A stretch of 64,000 bases of DNA from a virus. Shown here in pieces: positions 42,885 through 50,001 of the stretch. The notes under the pieces were generated by a model, which was given only the letters and a program-made list of their open reading frames with translations, did no database searches and was not told where the DNA came from. The position numbers and the translations under genes were made by a program. Location of the stretch: positions 40,261 through 104,260 of the IMG/VR virus record IMGVR_UViG_3300043438_000518; one strand, given 5' to 3'. Positions within the stretch are counted from its first letter, which is position 1. The number at the start of each line of letters is the position of its first letter.

Positions 42885-43159
42885 TTGCTATTTTCCTTGT
42901 GTATAGGGTTTTTGCAGTTACCTTTGTGGCAAAGAATGTTACCCTTGTGATTTTTACAGATAAAGTATTCACAATCTTCAATTACACACACCTTAAGTGG
43001 CTCTGATGCTATGTTACCTACTTCTGGTATTGTGTAGTTTGTTTGTTTACTCTGTACTGTTGGTTCTGTGCATCCTGTAATGAATAGCATAATGAAATAC
43101 AATCCTCCTACTGTAAGCAGAAGGAAGAACAGTTCTTTTTTCTCGTTTCTTTTTATCAT
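42881..43159 (-). CDS. putative lipoprotein
   Basis: 92 residues. A hydrophobic N-terminal segment ends LFITGCTEPT, a plausible lipobox with Cys30 as the lipid-modified residue. Mature part has a Cys-rich end (ICKNHKGNILCHKGNCKNP). Such small surface lipoproteins in phages often serve superinfection exclusion, which is only a possibility here. Confidence 0.6.
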   Translation of the reverse strand: MIKRNEKKELFFLLLTVGGLYFIMLFITGCTEPTVQSKQTNYTIPEVGNIASEPLKVCVIEDCEYFICKNHKGNILCHKGNCKNPIHKENSK

Positions 43160-43162
43160 AAG

Positions 43163-43240
43163 TTAAAGTTTACCTTGGGTCATATAGACATGAGTGTCTA
43201 TGGTCCACAAGAAGTTAAGTTTTTTGATTAAGTTTCTCAT
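43163..43240 (-). CDS. possible 25-residue leader peptide
   Basis: A short frame MRNLIKKLNFLWTIDTHVYM...L fills the gap between the terminator at 43249 and the lipoprotein gene. It contains a perfect 7-bp hairpin with 4-base loop (43184-43201). It may be a peptide or simply a structured leader for the lipoprotein; I cannot decide. Confidence 0.3.
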   Translation of the reverse strand: MRNLIKKLNFLWTIDTHVYMTQGKL

Positions 43241-43248
43241 AAGTAAAA

Positions 43249-43268
43249 AGCCCTCGATTAAGAGGGCT
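43249..43268 (-). terminator. terminator overlapping a stop codon
   Basis: AGCCCTC (43249-43255) pairs with GAGGGCT (43262-43268). The TAA of the gene at 43258-43605 is in the loop, and on the minus strand the stem is followed by TTTTTAC. The last four residues of that protein are encoded by the stem. Confidence 0.78.
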
Positions 43269-43605
43269 CTTGAAATTTTAAGTAGTTGTCTAGATATCCT
43301 TGTATGTTATCTCTTCCTACAGGATTCTGAGAGTGTACAAAGTACTTTGGTAGCTTAACTGCATTATTCATGCAGTATTCTATAAGCCATTTTGCACAAT
43401 CTAACCCTGTTAACTCTGTGCCTAAGTCGTGATCAAGAGACATTCCATCAGGCATAGGATTTTCAGTTAGATAGTTTACAAATTCTCTGTAACCTTTTAC
43501 CCAAGTAACTTTTACATTTTCACCAAAGATAACTGTAATCCAAACTCTGAATTGTGCTTGAGTAGGATTACGTAAGTCATCAAGCCAAAGAATTTCCTTT
43601 GTCAC
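43258..43605 (-). CDS. cyclic-phosphate processing receiver (cREC) domain protein
   Basis: 115 residues. WLDDLRNP at the N-terminus, MSLDHDLGTELTGLDCAKWL in the centre and PKYFVHSQNPVGRDNIQGYL near the end match the cREC_REC receiver-like family, which in other genomes is linked to cyclic-phosphate RNA or nucleotide processing. Two acidic centres (DD and DHD) replace the phosphoacceptor site of ordinary receivers. The gene stands alone, not with a kinase. Role in phage: unknown; could act in RNA-end repair after host anticodon nucleases (inference). Confidence 0.7.
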   Translation of the reverse strand: MTKEILWLDDLRNPTQAQFRVWITVIFGENVKVTWVKGYREFVNYLTENPMPDGMSLDHDLGTELTGLDCAKWLIEYCMNNAVKLPKYFVHSQNPVGRDNIQGYLDNYLKFQEPS

Positions 43606-43831
43606 CGTTAGTAGTTCTTTTAGTGTTTGTTGACCTACGCTTAGCGTTGGCTGCCTTACGTTTTTTACGCTTAATGGCTTTTTGAATATCCTCCTCTACG
43701 TGGTCATAAGTAATATCACTATGTATAGGGTATCTTTCTTTTTTATCTGTACGATACAGTAAGTAAAGAATGATTATACCTATAGCCGAAGCTCCAAATA
43801 AGATTGCTAAGCCTGTGAATATGCTTTCCAT
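43580..43831 (-). CDS. single-span membrane protein with basic tail
   Basis: 83 residues. One hydrophobic segment (about 4-25, IFTGLAILFGASAIGIIILYLL) and a strongly basic C-terminal half (KRKKRKAANAKRRSTNTKRT) that would sit in the cytosol and could bind nucleic acid. ATG and stop overlap neighbours. Confidence 0.58.
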   Translation of the reverse strand: MESIFTGLAILFGASAIGIIILYLLYRTDKKERYPIHSDITYDHVEEDIQKAIKRKKRKAANAKRRSTNTKRTTNGDKGNSLA

Positions 43832-44061
43832 TATTTCTGACTTAAGTCTATGGAACCTGTAATGAAGTTAAGTTGTTCTGTGAGATGCATCTCTCCATAA
43901 GCATTGTCTACTTCATACGTCTTAGCAATCTTTACTACCTTCTCTTCGATTTGTTTTTCTAGTGTTTCATCGTGAAGTTGAGACCAAGAGTCTCCGTTTT
44001 TAATACAAATCATTAAGATGTTAGCGTTGTGTTTGTCGATCTGATAGTTTACCCGATACAT
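43831..44061 (-). CDS. hypothetical protein
   Basis: 76 residues: NANILMICIKNGDSWSQLHD followed by a helical charged part EKQIEEKVVKIAKTY. The first strands resemble a small alpha/beta domain. Its start overlaps the next gene stop by one base. No function recognised. Confidence 0.58.
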   Translation of the reverse strand: MYRVNYQIDKHNANILMICIKNGDSWSQLHDETLEKQIEEKVVKIAKTYEVDNAYGEMHLTEQLNFITGSIDLSQK

Positions 44062-44063
44062 AA

Positions 44064-44219
44064 TTAGTTTAGCTTTGTGTATTTTCTACTGATTTTTCTT
44101 TGTTCCCAAATTAGATGTAATTGCCACCTGTACCATTTGATTAAGTCTATACCTTTCTCGTTACAGTGGTCTATAAACTGAGGAGTCATCTTACCTTTAA
44201 GAGATACTACCTTTTCCAT
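44064..44219 (-). CDS. small basic protein
   Basis: 51 residues from the ATG at 44219 (MEKVVSLKGKMTPQF); upstream starts would overlap the neighbour by 71 bases. Ends RKISRKYTKLN. Trp/Arg-rich (IKWYRWQLHLIWEQRK). Could be a small adaptor. No family recognised. Confidence 0.48.
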   Translation of the reverse strand: MEKVVSLKGKMTPQFIDHCNEKGIDLIKWYRWQLHLIWEQRKISRKYTKLN

Positions 44220-44427
44220 GGCTGTCGGACAATTGATCATCATCTGCAAATATACTACAAATAACATCGTTTGTTACTTCTTGTTCATTGATTTCGAACA
44301 AAGTAAATACACTTGGTTGATTTTTAAACTGTTCTAATTCAGCCTTAGCCGCAGCAAAGTCTGCTTCAATTAGAATGTCTAGCTCCTTAATGAGCTGTTC
44401 TGCTGATTTTTCTTGGTTAGTTTTCAT
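44197..44427 (-). CDS. acidic hypothetical protein
   Basis: 76 residues, helical and acidic (IKELDILIEADFAAAKAELE), C-terminal DDDQLSDSHGKG. It follows the helicase gene by 8 bases and shares 23 bases with the next start. No function recognised. Confidence 0.55.
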   Translation of the reverse strand: MKTNQEKSAEQLIKELDILIEADFAAAKAELEQFKNQPSVFTLFEINEQEVTNDVICSIFADDDQLSDSHGKGSIS

Positions 44428-44435
44428 GATCTGTT

Positions 44436-45509
44436 TTATTTTAAGTGTGTGATTTTGTTTTGATCGTAATTTTTAAGATTGTCGCTTACCCATTTCTCAT
44501 CTACTGTGTTACTGTAGCAAAGAATATGTACAGTAGCTGTTTGATCTGTTGGTAAGCGTAACATCCTCCCGAATTTTTGTTGGGCTTTGGGAGAACCTCC
44601 TGAATAAGAGTGTAGAATAATAGCATTTTTAAGGTTAGGGATGTTAATACCTTCGCTTAACTGCTCTACACATGATAGTTTAGTGATTTCACCTGTTTTA
44701 AAGGCTTCTAAGGGACTATTCTTGTTCTTGGAATGGTGAGAGTCCTTACAGAGTCTTTCAGCTTGATCTATGGTGTTTGCAAAGATTATAACTTTCTCCT
44801 CTGAGTCTATCTCTGAGATAAGTTTCTTAGCATAATTTTCCTTAGTTTCAAACTGCTTTAAGAAATTGATTCTTTGAATGGTCTTAAACATTAGATTGTT
44901 ACCCATTGCTCCATCTATCTCTCTAGTGATCCAATCATACTGTGCTCTTTCACTGGTCATCCAACCTTGCTTAGTCTTAATGGTTTTATTTCTGTTTAAG
45001 TCTAAGTAGTGTACAAAGATGTGATAGTCGTTAAGAATCTCATTCTCTACGGCTTTATCTGTCTTAAATACGTACTTAATAGGGTAGTATTCCATCATAA
45101 GTTGCCCTTTCTCTGAGGTTAAATACTTAGGAGGAGTACCTGTTAAGCCTAAAATCCTACCCTTATATCCTTGTAAGAAAGGAAGAGCAGTAGCTTTAAG
45201 AGAATGTGCTTCATCTAAGATAAGAATATCATATTCTTCAGGATTGTGTTTTATGAGAGAAAGATAAGTAGTGAAGGTAATACGCTCTAAAAGCTCTTCA
45301 ACCTCAAACTTAACTGCATCAGCTGTCCAAGACTTAAAGATATCTACCTTAGGAGCGACTACAAGAACTTTCAAGTGATCAGGTAAGACATTGATATAAT
45401 CTAATCCTATCTTAGTCTTACCTGCACCTGTCGCTAATTGTAAACCACACCTTTTAAACTGTAAGGCTTCTTTAAGAGCCTGATGTTGTATTAAATCTCT
45501 TGTTATCAT
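44436..45509 (-). CDS. SF2 DEAH-type helicase, UvsW-like
   Basis: 357 residues, compact. Motif I LATGAGKTK near 26, motif Ia VAPKVDIFKSW, motif II ILILDEAHS, motif III GLTGTPPK, motif IV-VI regions IIFANTIDQAERL, CVEQLSEGINIPNL and KFGRMLRL. Length and motif set fit small phage SF2 proteins such as UvsW that act on branched DNA or R-loops. No N-terminal nuclease or target-recognition domain, so it is not a restriction subunit. Gene lies 6 bases from the GH73 gene. Confidence 0.87.
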   Translation of the reverse strand: MITRDLIQHQALKEALQFKRCGLQLATGAGKTKIGLDYINVLPDHLKVLVVAPKVDIFKSWTADAVKFEVEELLERITFTTYLSLIKHNPEEYDILILDEAHSLKATALPFLQGYKGRILGLTGTPPKYLTSEKGQLMMEYYPIKYVFKTDKAVENEILNDYHIFVHYLDLNRNKTIKTKQGWMTSERAQYDWITREIDGAMGNNLMFKTIQRINFLKQFETKENYAKKLISEIDSEEKVIIFANTIDQAERLCKDSHHSKNKNSPLEAFKTGEITKLSCVEQLSEGINIPNLKNAIILHSYSGGSPKAQQKFGRMLRLPTDQTATVHILCYSNTVDEKWVSDNLKNYDQNKITHLK

Positions 45510-45515
45510 ATATTA

Positions 45516-46016
45516 TCATTTGTAACTCTTTAGTTTGCTTACGTAAGTAGGATCTTCAGCATAAACACCGTCTATGTTTTTAAGATACCTTTTTTGAATG
45601 TGAGCATAACACTTGATATTGTCTCTATAAGTGTCATACTTAGCATAGACTCCGTGTTTACCTGCTACATGTTTACATTTATGAAAAGTAATACCAAACA
45701 AGTTCTTTGCTTGAATACCTACATTAGACTTACCGTGGTTACTTTCAATTCTAGATTGTAAGCAAGCAACTGCTGCTAGGATTACTCCTTGCTTAGTAAG
45801 TTCTGCTGTAATTCCTGAATCATTAAGAATAACATCCTTTTCTGTGATAACTTCTTTTATCACTTTAGTCTTAGTTATTACCTCTGATTCTGGAAACATA
45901 AATGATACTAATAGCAATACTGCAAAGATAACATTAATAGTTAAAGAGATGTGAAAATACTTCTGATAATTGGGAGCTTTTGATAAGCTAAGATCTTGAT
46001 TTTGTTTGTAGTACAT
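45516..46016 (-). CDS. membrane-anchored GH73 glucosaminidase, endolysin candidate
   Basis: 166 residues. A membrane segment (about 23-41, HISLTINVIFAVLLLVSFMF) precedes a GH73-type peptidoglycan hydrolase: SRIESNHGKSN with the catalytic Glu, NLFGITFHKC, a KYDTYRDNIKCYAHIQKRYL helix and YAEDPTYVSKLKSY. N-terminal anchoring without a signal-peptidase site suggests a signal-anchor endolysin held in the membrane until holin action. It lies far from the holin/spanin genes and on the opposite strand. Alternatively it serves DNA entry. Confidence 0.74.
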   Translation of the reverse strand: MYYKQNQDLSLSKAPNYQKYFHISLTINVIFAVLLLVSFMFPESEVITKTKVIKEVITEKDVILNDSGITAELTKQGVILAAVACLQSRIESNHGKSNVGIQAKNLFGITFHKCKHVAGKHGVYAKYDTYRDNIKCYAHIQKRYLKNIDGVYAEDPTYVSKLKSYK

Positions 46017-46083
46017 GATTGTTAATATTAAATGTGAAACATAAATTAAGGCAACAACTATGCCAAATGGTAATAATTAGAAC

Positions 46084-46110
46084 TTAGGGCAGGTATCTCT
46101 CCTACCCTAA
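46084..46110 (-). terminator. hairpin after the gene at 46118-46510
   Basis: TTAGGG (46084-46089) pairs with CCCTAA (46105-46110), extended by AGG/CCT across one mismatch. It is 7 bases past the stop codon. The following T-run is weak, so it may stabilise a 3' end instead of terminating transcription. Confidence 0.45.
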
Positions 46111-46117
46111 ATTAAAG

Positions 46118-46510
46118 TTAAATAGTATCGTCTTGCCAGTTAATAACGCTTACTACTTCAGACTCTTCTATAAAAGTCTTAAGATAATTCTTACCTACCT
46201 TGTAGTCTCCTAGAATGATATCATGGATAACTTGGTAGTCTTGAGGTACTATTACTTCTTTGATGAAGGTAATAGTTTGCTTAGTAGTAGGAAGTTCTCT
46301 TAATCCTCTTAAATAAGTCTTTTCATCAATCATAGACTTAACTGTTAGGTGTTTAAACATCCTTTTAATCTCTCTTTCTTGGATACGATCTAGCTTATCT
46401 AAGCTAGTAATCCTACCCTTAAGTTGAAAAGATTTAAATTGTGGCTTCTCCTCCCTTACGGAGTAGACTTTCTCTGCTACAATAGCAGTCGAAGTGATTC
46501 TTTTTCTCAT
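46118..46510 (-). CDS. hypothetical protein
   Basis: 130 residues, basic N-terminal half with KFLSFQLKGRI-like content and helical DRIQEREIKRMFKHLTVK. Central FIKEVIVPQDYQVIHDIILG. No family recognised. It follows the terminator at 46559, so it begins a fresh transcription unit, with A-rich leader. Confidence 0.58.
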   Translation of the reverse strand: MRKRITSTAIVAEKVYSVREEKPQFKSFQLKGRITSLDKLDRIQEREIKRMFKHLTVKSMIDEKTYLRGLRELPTTKQTITFIKEVIVPQDYQVIHDIILGDYKVGKNYLKTFIEESEVVSVINWQDDTI

Positions 46511-46558
46511 ATAAATGTATTTTAAGTGTTTCTAAATTAGATATCTGTCTAAAAAGAA

Positions 46559-46582
46559 AAAGGAGGCCCAATAACCTCCTTT
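46559..46582 (-). terminator. terminator of the tRNA-Leu/ncRNA transcript
   Basis: AAAGGAGG (46559-46566) pairs perfectly with CCTCCTTT (46575-46582) around 8 bases; on the minus strand TTCTTTTT follows. It lies at the 3' end of the region that holds tRNA-Leu and the structured RNA. Confidence 0.85.
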
Positions 46583-46620
46583 GACGTAATACAGATATGA
46601 AAAAGATTTTAACCACTCAT

Positions 46621-46923
46621 TGGTTAGGGCTAATATTGGTTAGCCTTTGCAGTTAGGATAAACGCTAATCTATCCTAACTAAAAAGTCCTGGAAGCAGAT
46701 CTTACGGTATGCAACCAGGAACATTTAAAAAACAACTTCTTGCATGCTCACCATGCTTTTAGATTTTACTGGACATAGTTTACTGTCCACCTGTTGACGT
46801 GCACATCAGAGCAGGGTCCATCACAGTTCACTTTGGGTCATGTAACTCATTTGGGTAATTACTCCCAAGAGCCAAAGTATCTTTCAACGGTGCTAATCCG
46901 CCCTCTGTAAGAAGTTGTTTTTT
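46621..46923 (-). ncRNA. structured non-coding RNA downstream of tRNA-Leu
   Basis: No gene is supported in 46617-46922. A perfect 15-bp stem, AAAAAACAACTTCTT (46727-46741) with its complement 46909-46923, closes a 197-base domain. Inside are 46742-46746/46752-46756, 46770-46775/46784-46789, CCTG 46790-46793 with CAGG 46812-46815, and a stacked pair 46830-46836/46872-46878 enclosing 46851-46855/46864-46868. Past the domain a 10-bp hairpin lies at 46651-46660/46671-46680 and GGCTAA/TTAGCC nearby. The closing stem starts at the tRNA CCA, so tRNA end processing would release it. The strand follows from the tRNA and terminator. No known RNA class recognised. Confidence 0.6.
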
Positions 46924-47011
46924 GGTTCTATTGATGGGAATCGAACCCATACTGACATTGCTGTCAACAGGATTTTAAGTCCTGCGTGTCTACCTATTCC
47001 ACCACAATAGA
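46923..47011 (-). tRNA. tRNA-Leu (anticodon TAA)
   Basis: Acceptor TCTATTG pairs with CAATAGA; the anticodon arm CAGGA-CTTAAAA-TCCTG reads UAA; the long variable arm TGACA/TGTCA marks a class II tRNA; the T arm ATGGG-TTCGATT-CCCAT is perfect. The CCA end is encoded. It decodes UUA, the dominant leucine codon in this AT-rich phage. Confidence 0.96.
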
Positions 47012-47016
47012 ATAAA

Positions 47017-47044
47017 GGGAGCCTTACGACTCCCTACAAATATA
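47017..47044 (-). promoter_or_regulatory. composite promoter and terminator hairpin before tRNA-Leu
   Basis: On the minus strand TATATTTG (47044-47037) is followed at once by GGGAG-TCGTAAGG-CTCCC (47034-47017) and TTTATTC, then the tRNA six bases later. The hairpin can end transcripts of the gene at 47055-47645, while the -7 element can start the tRNA transcript. Confidence 0.55.
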
Positions 47045-47054
47045 ATTCATTTAG

Positions 47055-47645
47055 TTAAATTACTTCTGCTTTAGCTTTAACTTTGTTTTCTTTGATAGCA
47101 TCCATAGGATTAGCTGTCATGTTAGTAATGCTACGAGACAAGTTTTGATCTTGCTTAATAGTAGCATTAGACATACCTGGTTCAGCAAACTCTACAGAAG
47201 TGTAGATCAAAGCACCTTCAAAAGTTAACTCTTGACCATCACGAGTCTTTTTAACAGACCATTGAGGCTTAAGAGAACCATCAGCATTTTTTACTACTGC
47301 ATCATCAGTAGTATCTACTCTGCGAAGGATTAAGTCTTCACCATACAACTGAGAAGTACTTACGTTAACAGGGATAGCTGTTGAATAGTCACCAGTTACA
47401 TCATCAGCAGTAAAGCCAAACTGACCAAAGTCTTTGTCAAAGTTGTCTTCAGTGAAGTTAAGCAATGCAGTCATACGGTTGGTAAGGTTACCACCAAGAC
47501 CACGGCTAATCATACGTTGGTGAACAGATAAGTTAGCAGGAGTGTAGCACTCGAACATAACAGTAATAGGAGCTGTAAGTCCAGAATTGCGGAAAGCTTT
47601 GCTAGCGAAAGCTAAATTAGTTGATTTGAAATCTTCGTAAGTCAT
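47055..47645 (-). CDS. hypothetical protein, probably abundant
   Basis: 196 residues, beta-rich with no signal or membrane segment: APITVMFECYTPANLSVHQR, DLILRRVDTTDD, GQELTFEGALIYTSVEF. Tail is Lys/Ala-rich (KENKVKAKAEVI). Codons use more G/C and preferred forms than neighbours, as in highly expressed genes. Own terminator downstream and an A/T-rich leader. It could be an ssDNA- or RNA-binding coat-like protein; I do not recognise it. Confidence 0.62.
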   Translation of the reverse strand: MTYEDFKSTNLAFASKAFRNSGLTAPITVMFECYTPANLSVHQRMISRGLGGNLTNRMTALLNFTEDNFDKDFGQFGFTADDVTGDYSTAIPVNVSTSQLYGEDLILRRVDTTDDAVVKNADGSLKPQWSVKKTRDGQELTFEGALIYTSVEFAEPGMSNATIKQDQNLSRSITNMTANPMDAIKENKVKAKAEVI

Positions 47646-47679
47646 AATTTTGTTTTTAGTTTTTTAAATTTGTTAATTT

Positions 47680-48009
47680 TTAGTTGTCTTCTAATACTGT
47701 TACTTTATCTTTCTCATAAATATAAATAGGCCCTATATAGCCGTCTTTAATAAGATAAGTCTTTTCACAGTCTTGTAACTTGTAAGAGATGATCATGTTC
47801 CATTCTGAGAACTTAAACACGAAACAATCTATTACTTTAGGAGGATTAGGATTACCTTCTCCTATGAGATCTTCAATAAAGAGAGTATCTGAATGCGTTA
47901 AGCGTTCAAGTTTTACACAGCTATCAGAACAAAGAGATCTAATAGGAAATAATTGGGCTTTTAGATTAGTAAAGCCGTTTAAAATTAAGATAAAGAACAG
48001 TTTTTTCAT
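47680..48009 (-). CDS. secreted hypothetical protein
   Basis: 109 residues. A signal peptide (about 1-18, MKKLFFILILNGFTNLKA before Gln) and a mature part with a Cys pair (SLCSDSCVKLER) and a beta-rich end (IISYKLQDCEKTYLIKDG). Periplasmic or exported. No family recognised; perhaps an accessory gene affecting the infected envelope. Confidence 0.58.
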   Translation of the reverse strand: MKKLFFILILNGFTNLKAQLFPIRSLCSDSCVKLERLTHSDTLFIEDLIGEGNPNPPKVIDCFVFKFSEWNMIISYKLQDCEKTYLIKDGYIGPIYIYEKDKVTVLEDN

Positions 48010-48022
48010 AGTTTTAAATTAA

Positions 48023-48042
48023 AGGGGCCATTGCTGACCCCT
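48023..48042 (-). terminator. terminator of the ParB-like gene
   Basis: AGGGG (48023-48027) and CCCCT (48038-48042) with a 10-base loop; on the minus strand TTTAATTT follows. It is 9 bases from the stop of the gene at 48051-49034. Confidence 0.7.
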
Positions 48043-48050
48043 AGTTTTAA

Positions 48051-49034
48051 TTACAAGCCTTTACGCAAGAACTCAAGTGCAATTTCTTTCTTAGAAGCAC
48101 AGAATTTTAATTGATCTGCATTTTCTTTTACATACGACATTAAAGCTTTATGCTTAGCGTTAGTATAAGTTTCTTCTGTAAAGATATTAATAGCAGCACG
48201 AGTTAATGCTCTTGTAGACCATCTGTCCATTTTAGGAACAATAGTAAGCAAGTTTGCTACACGTTGACAGGCTAATTCAGATTTAGCAAAGTCAGGCATT
48301 TCAAATTTACCTGCTTTCATAGTCTTAACAGCTTCACCACCGTCATTACCTGTAGATGCGGTAATAACAACATCAAAGTCTAAGTTGTACTTTTTCTTCA
48401 AGAAAATAAGTTGCTTATAATCTTCTTTAGATTGAGCCCAGGCATTTACATAATCGCCTTGTTTCCAAGATCTAGAAGAAGAATTAAGCATAGCAACTAA
48501 TTCAGTAAGCTGTTCAACATTTTCAATTCCATTTACAACTACATAAGGAATAGGAATACCTAAACGCATACAAGCCATAAGAGCATGTTGACCGTCTGCT
48601 ACATACTTACACATATAGCCATTAATAAAAGATACTTCTACTACGATGATAGGACGAATCATACCATACATTTGAATAGAATTAGCTAAACGATCAATGT
48701 GTTTTAAGATAAGAGTACGTTGAACACCTGGCAAAAAGTTAAGTGTTTCGTTTGCTTTAAGCCACTTTAAGTTGTTTTTAAGACTGTTTCCGCTTACATA
48801 CAACATCTTCTTAGTTTTGCTTACTGCTGTTTTAGTAACTTCTTTAGCTTTCTCCATAAAACTAATAGGAGTAGTTCTAGAAGATGACTGTAACAGAGAA
48901 TTAGTTACTGTTGTTTCTTTAGAAACAATAACATTTTTACGAGGACGACCTTTTCTACGAGGAGTAGGAGTTGGTGCGTCATTTTTGGTTACCAATTTAA
49001 CCTTTAATTTGTTTGTTTTCTTTGTTGTTTTCAT
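48051..49034 (-). CDS. ParB-like protein with AT-hook
   Basis: 327 residues. The N-terminus is Lys/Thr-rich with RRKGRPRK, a classical AT-hook. Residues about 105-170 form a ParB/Srx-type fold: LILKHIDRLANSIQMYGMIRPIIV then YVADGQHALMACMRLGIPIP, equivalent to the ADGxHR loop. The Arg of that motif is Gln-His here, so CTP or nuclease chemistry is uncertain. Phage ParB-like proteins act in transcription or modification as well as partition. No ParA is present in this window. It follows tRNA-Glu with a long A-rich leader. Confidence 0.75.
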   Translation of the reverse strand: MKTTKKTNKLKVKLVTKNDAPTPTPRRKGRPRKNVIVSKETTVTNSLLQSSSRTTPISFMEKAKEVTKTAVSKTKKMLYVSGNSLKNNLKWLKANETLNFLPGVQRTLILKHIDRLANSIQMYGMIRPIIVVEVSFINGYMCKYVADGQHALMACMRLGIPIPYVVVNGIENVEQLTELVAMLNSSSRSWKQGDYVNAWAQSKEDYKQLIFLKKKYNLDFDVVITASTGNDGGEAVKTMKAGKFEMPDFAKSELACQRVANLLTIVPKMDRWSTRALTRAAINIFTEETYTNAKHKALMSYVKENADQLKFCASKKEIALEFLRKGL

Positions 49035-49073
49035 AAATGTTTTTTTTGGTTTTTTGTTTTTTTGTTTAATTTG

Positions 49074-49148
49074 TGGTAGCCCCTGGGTGAATCGAACACA
49101 CCATCTCTAGGATGAAATCCTATTGTCCTACCATTAGACGAAAGGGCC
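49074..49148 (-). tRNA. tRNA-Glu (anticodon TTC)
   Basis: Acceptor GGCCCTT pairs with AGGGGCT using two G-U pairs; D arm GTCT/GGAC; anticodon loop ATTTCAT reads UUC; T loop TTCGATT with one mismatch in its stem; encoded CCA. A hairpin ACACTT/AAGTGT stands directly upstream. Slight stem mismatches suggest divergence but not decay. Confidence 0.88.
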
Positions 49149-49177
49149 AATTACACTTTAACCTTAAGTGTGAAGGA

Positions 49178-49327
49178 TTAGTCTATGCCTACTTCTTTAG
49201 CAGCATAATAAGCAGAGAAAGCTCGGCTTACACCTTGCTTTCTAAAATACCTGTAGAAATCCAAGAACTCCGCTAAGAGTCCATAAGATTTAGCTACATA
49301 CCAATGTTCTAAGAATTGATCTTTCAT
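49178..49327 (-). CDS. 49-residue hypothetical protein
   Basis: Frame MKDQFLEHWYVAKSYG ... SAYYAAKEVGID, aromatic-rich helices. Its ATG overlaps the stop of the preceding gene as ATGA. It ends 30 bases before tRNA-Glu. No function recognised, but the coupling argues that it is real. Confidence 0.52.
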   Translation of the reverse strand: MKDQFLEHWYVAKSYGLLAEFLDFYRYFRKQGVSRAFSAYYAAKEVGID

Positions 49328-49509
49328 AATATTTCAGTTAAAGAGTTAATTTCTGCTTTAAGAGTTTCTATGTAACGTTCTTGATCTCTTACCCAATTCT
49401 CTTCACCAGAATCCATAGAAGGTACTGTAAAACAAAATAGGTCATTCTCTGCAGCATTTAGTTCTTGATACAAGTAAGTCAATCGGTCTTGAATGTCTTC
49501 AGTGTTCAT
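49324..49509 (-). CDS. small coiled-coil protein
   Basis: 61 residues with heptad-like helices at both ends (DIQDRLTYLYQELNAAEND, YIETLKAEINSL). ATGA overlaps on both sides. No function recognised. Confidence 0.56.
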   Translation of the reverse strand: MNTEDIQDRLTYLYQELNAAENDLFCFTVPSMDSGEENWVRDQERYIETLKAEINSLTEIL

Positions 49510-49733
49510 AATGTAATTAGATTAAGTTCTTCTTTAAGTTGATTAAAAGGGTTGTGTTCAGTAATTCTGTTTAGTGCTACTCTTAAGTCTTGAGTTTGTT
49601 CTAAATAAAACTCATCAGAGATGTTGCCTAACTCATACTCTTCATCTAGTCTTTCTAAGAAGAAGTATAAGCGGTTAATCTTCATGATGATCACACTAAC
49701 AGCTAAGGCTTCTACAAATTCTTCTGGGTTCAT
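49506..49733 (-). CDS. helical hypothetical protein
   Basis: 75 residues, helical, with VIIMKINRLYFFLERLDEEYEL in the middle and LRVALNRITEHNPF later. Its ATG overlaps the 31-residue frame's stop. No function recognised. Confidence 0.56.
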   Translation of the reverse strand: MNPEEFVEALAVSVIIMKINRLYFFLERLDEEYELGNISDEFYLEQTQDLRVALNRITEHNPFNQLKEELNLITL

Positions 49734-49825
49734 AGTTTTGAGATTACTAGATAGTTAGCATAAGCATCTTCATAAGTCAATGCCCAAATTCTGTAGCCGT
49801 CAATGATAAATAGTTGTTTTTCCAT
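49730..49825 (-). CDS. 31-residue coupled micro-protein
   Basis: MEKQLFIIDGYRIWALTYED followed by AYANYLVISKL. Start joins the previous stop as TAATG and its stop joins the next start as ATGA. Such double coupling in a packed operon favours a real micro-gene; the peptide looks like one alpha/beta element that may bind a partner. Confidence 0.45.
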   Translation of the reverse strand: MEKQLFIIDGYRIWALTYEDAYANYLVISKL

Positions 49826-50001
49826 TAGTTTTTAAAAGGTTTAGAATCTACTATTATAGAGCCAATGCCTGTAGCAATGGCTCCAATAGAGAAGAAGTTA
49901 GAGATAACGGTCAAGCCCATTTGTTCGCTTAGGTATGCTGCTAGAATAGCAACAATACAAGCAATCCCTAATAGAAGGGAAAGTAAAGTAAGTCTTTTCA
50001 T
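49825..50001 (-). CDS. 58-residue two-span membrane protein
   Basis: Two hydrophobic segments (about 4-22 LTLLSLLLGIACIVAILAA and 30-50) and a short basic end DSKPFKN. ATGA overlap with the gene at 49998-50231. It could form a pair with that membrane protein. Confidence 0.52.
   Translation of the reverse strand: MKRLTLLSLLLGIACIVAILAAYLSEQMGLTVISNFFSIGAIATGIGSIIVDSKPFKN

Noticed and set aside
44436-45509. Restriction or defence helicase
   Set aside because: The protein is a compact SF2 core without nuclease or target-recognition domains and lies among phage genes.
46601-46657. Plus-strand 18-codon frame MKKILTTHWLGLILVSLCS with an ACAGATATG start
   Set aside because: It looks like a bare signal peptide and lies across the structured RNA and terminator region; probably a remnant or coincidence.
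48051-49034. Plasmid-type partition system
   Set aside because: Only a ParB-like gene is found, with no ParA and no clear centromere repeats beside it.
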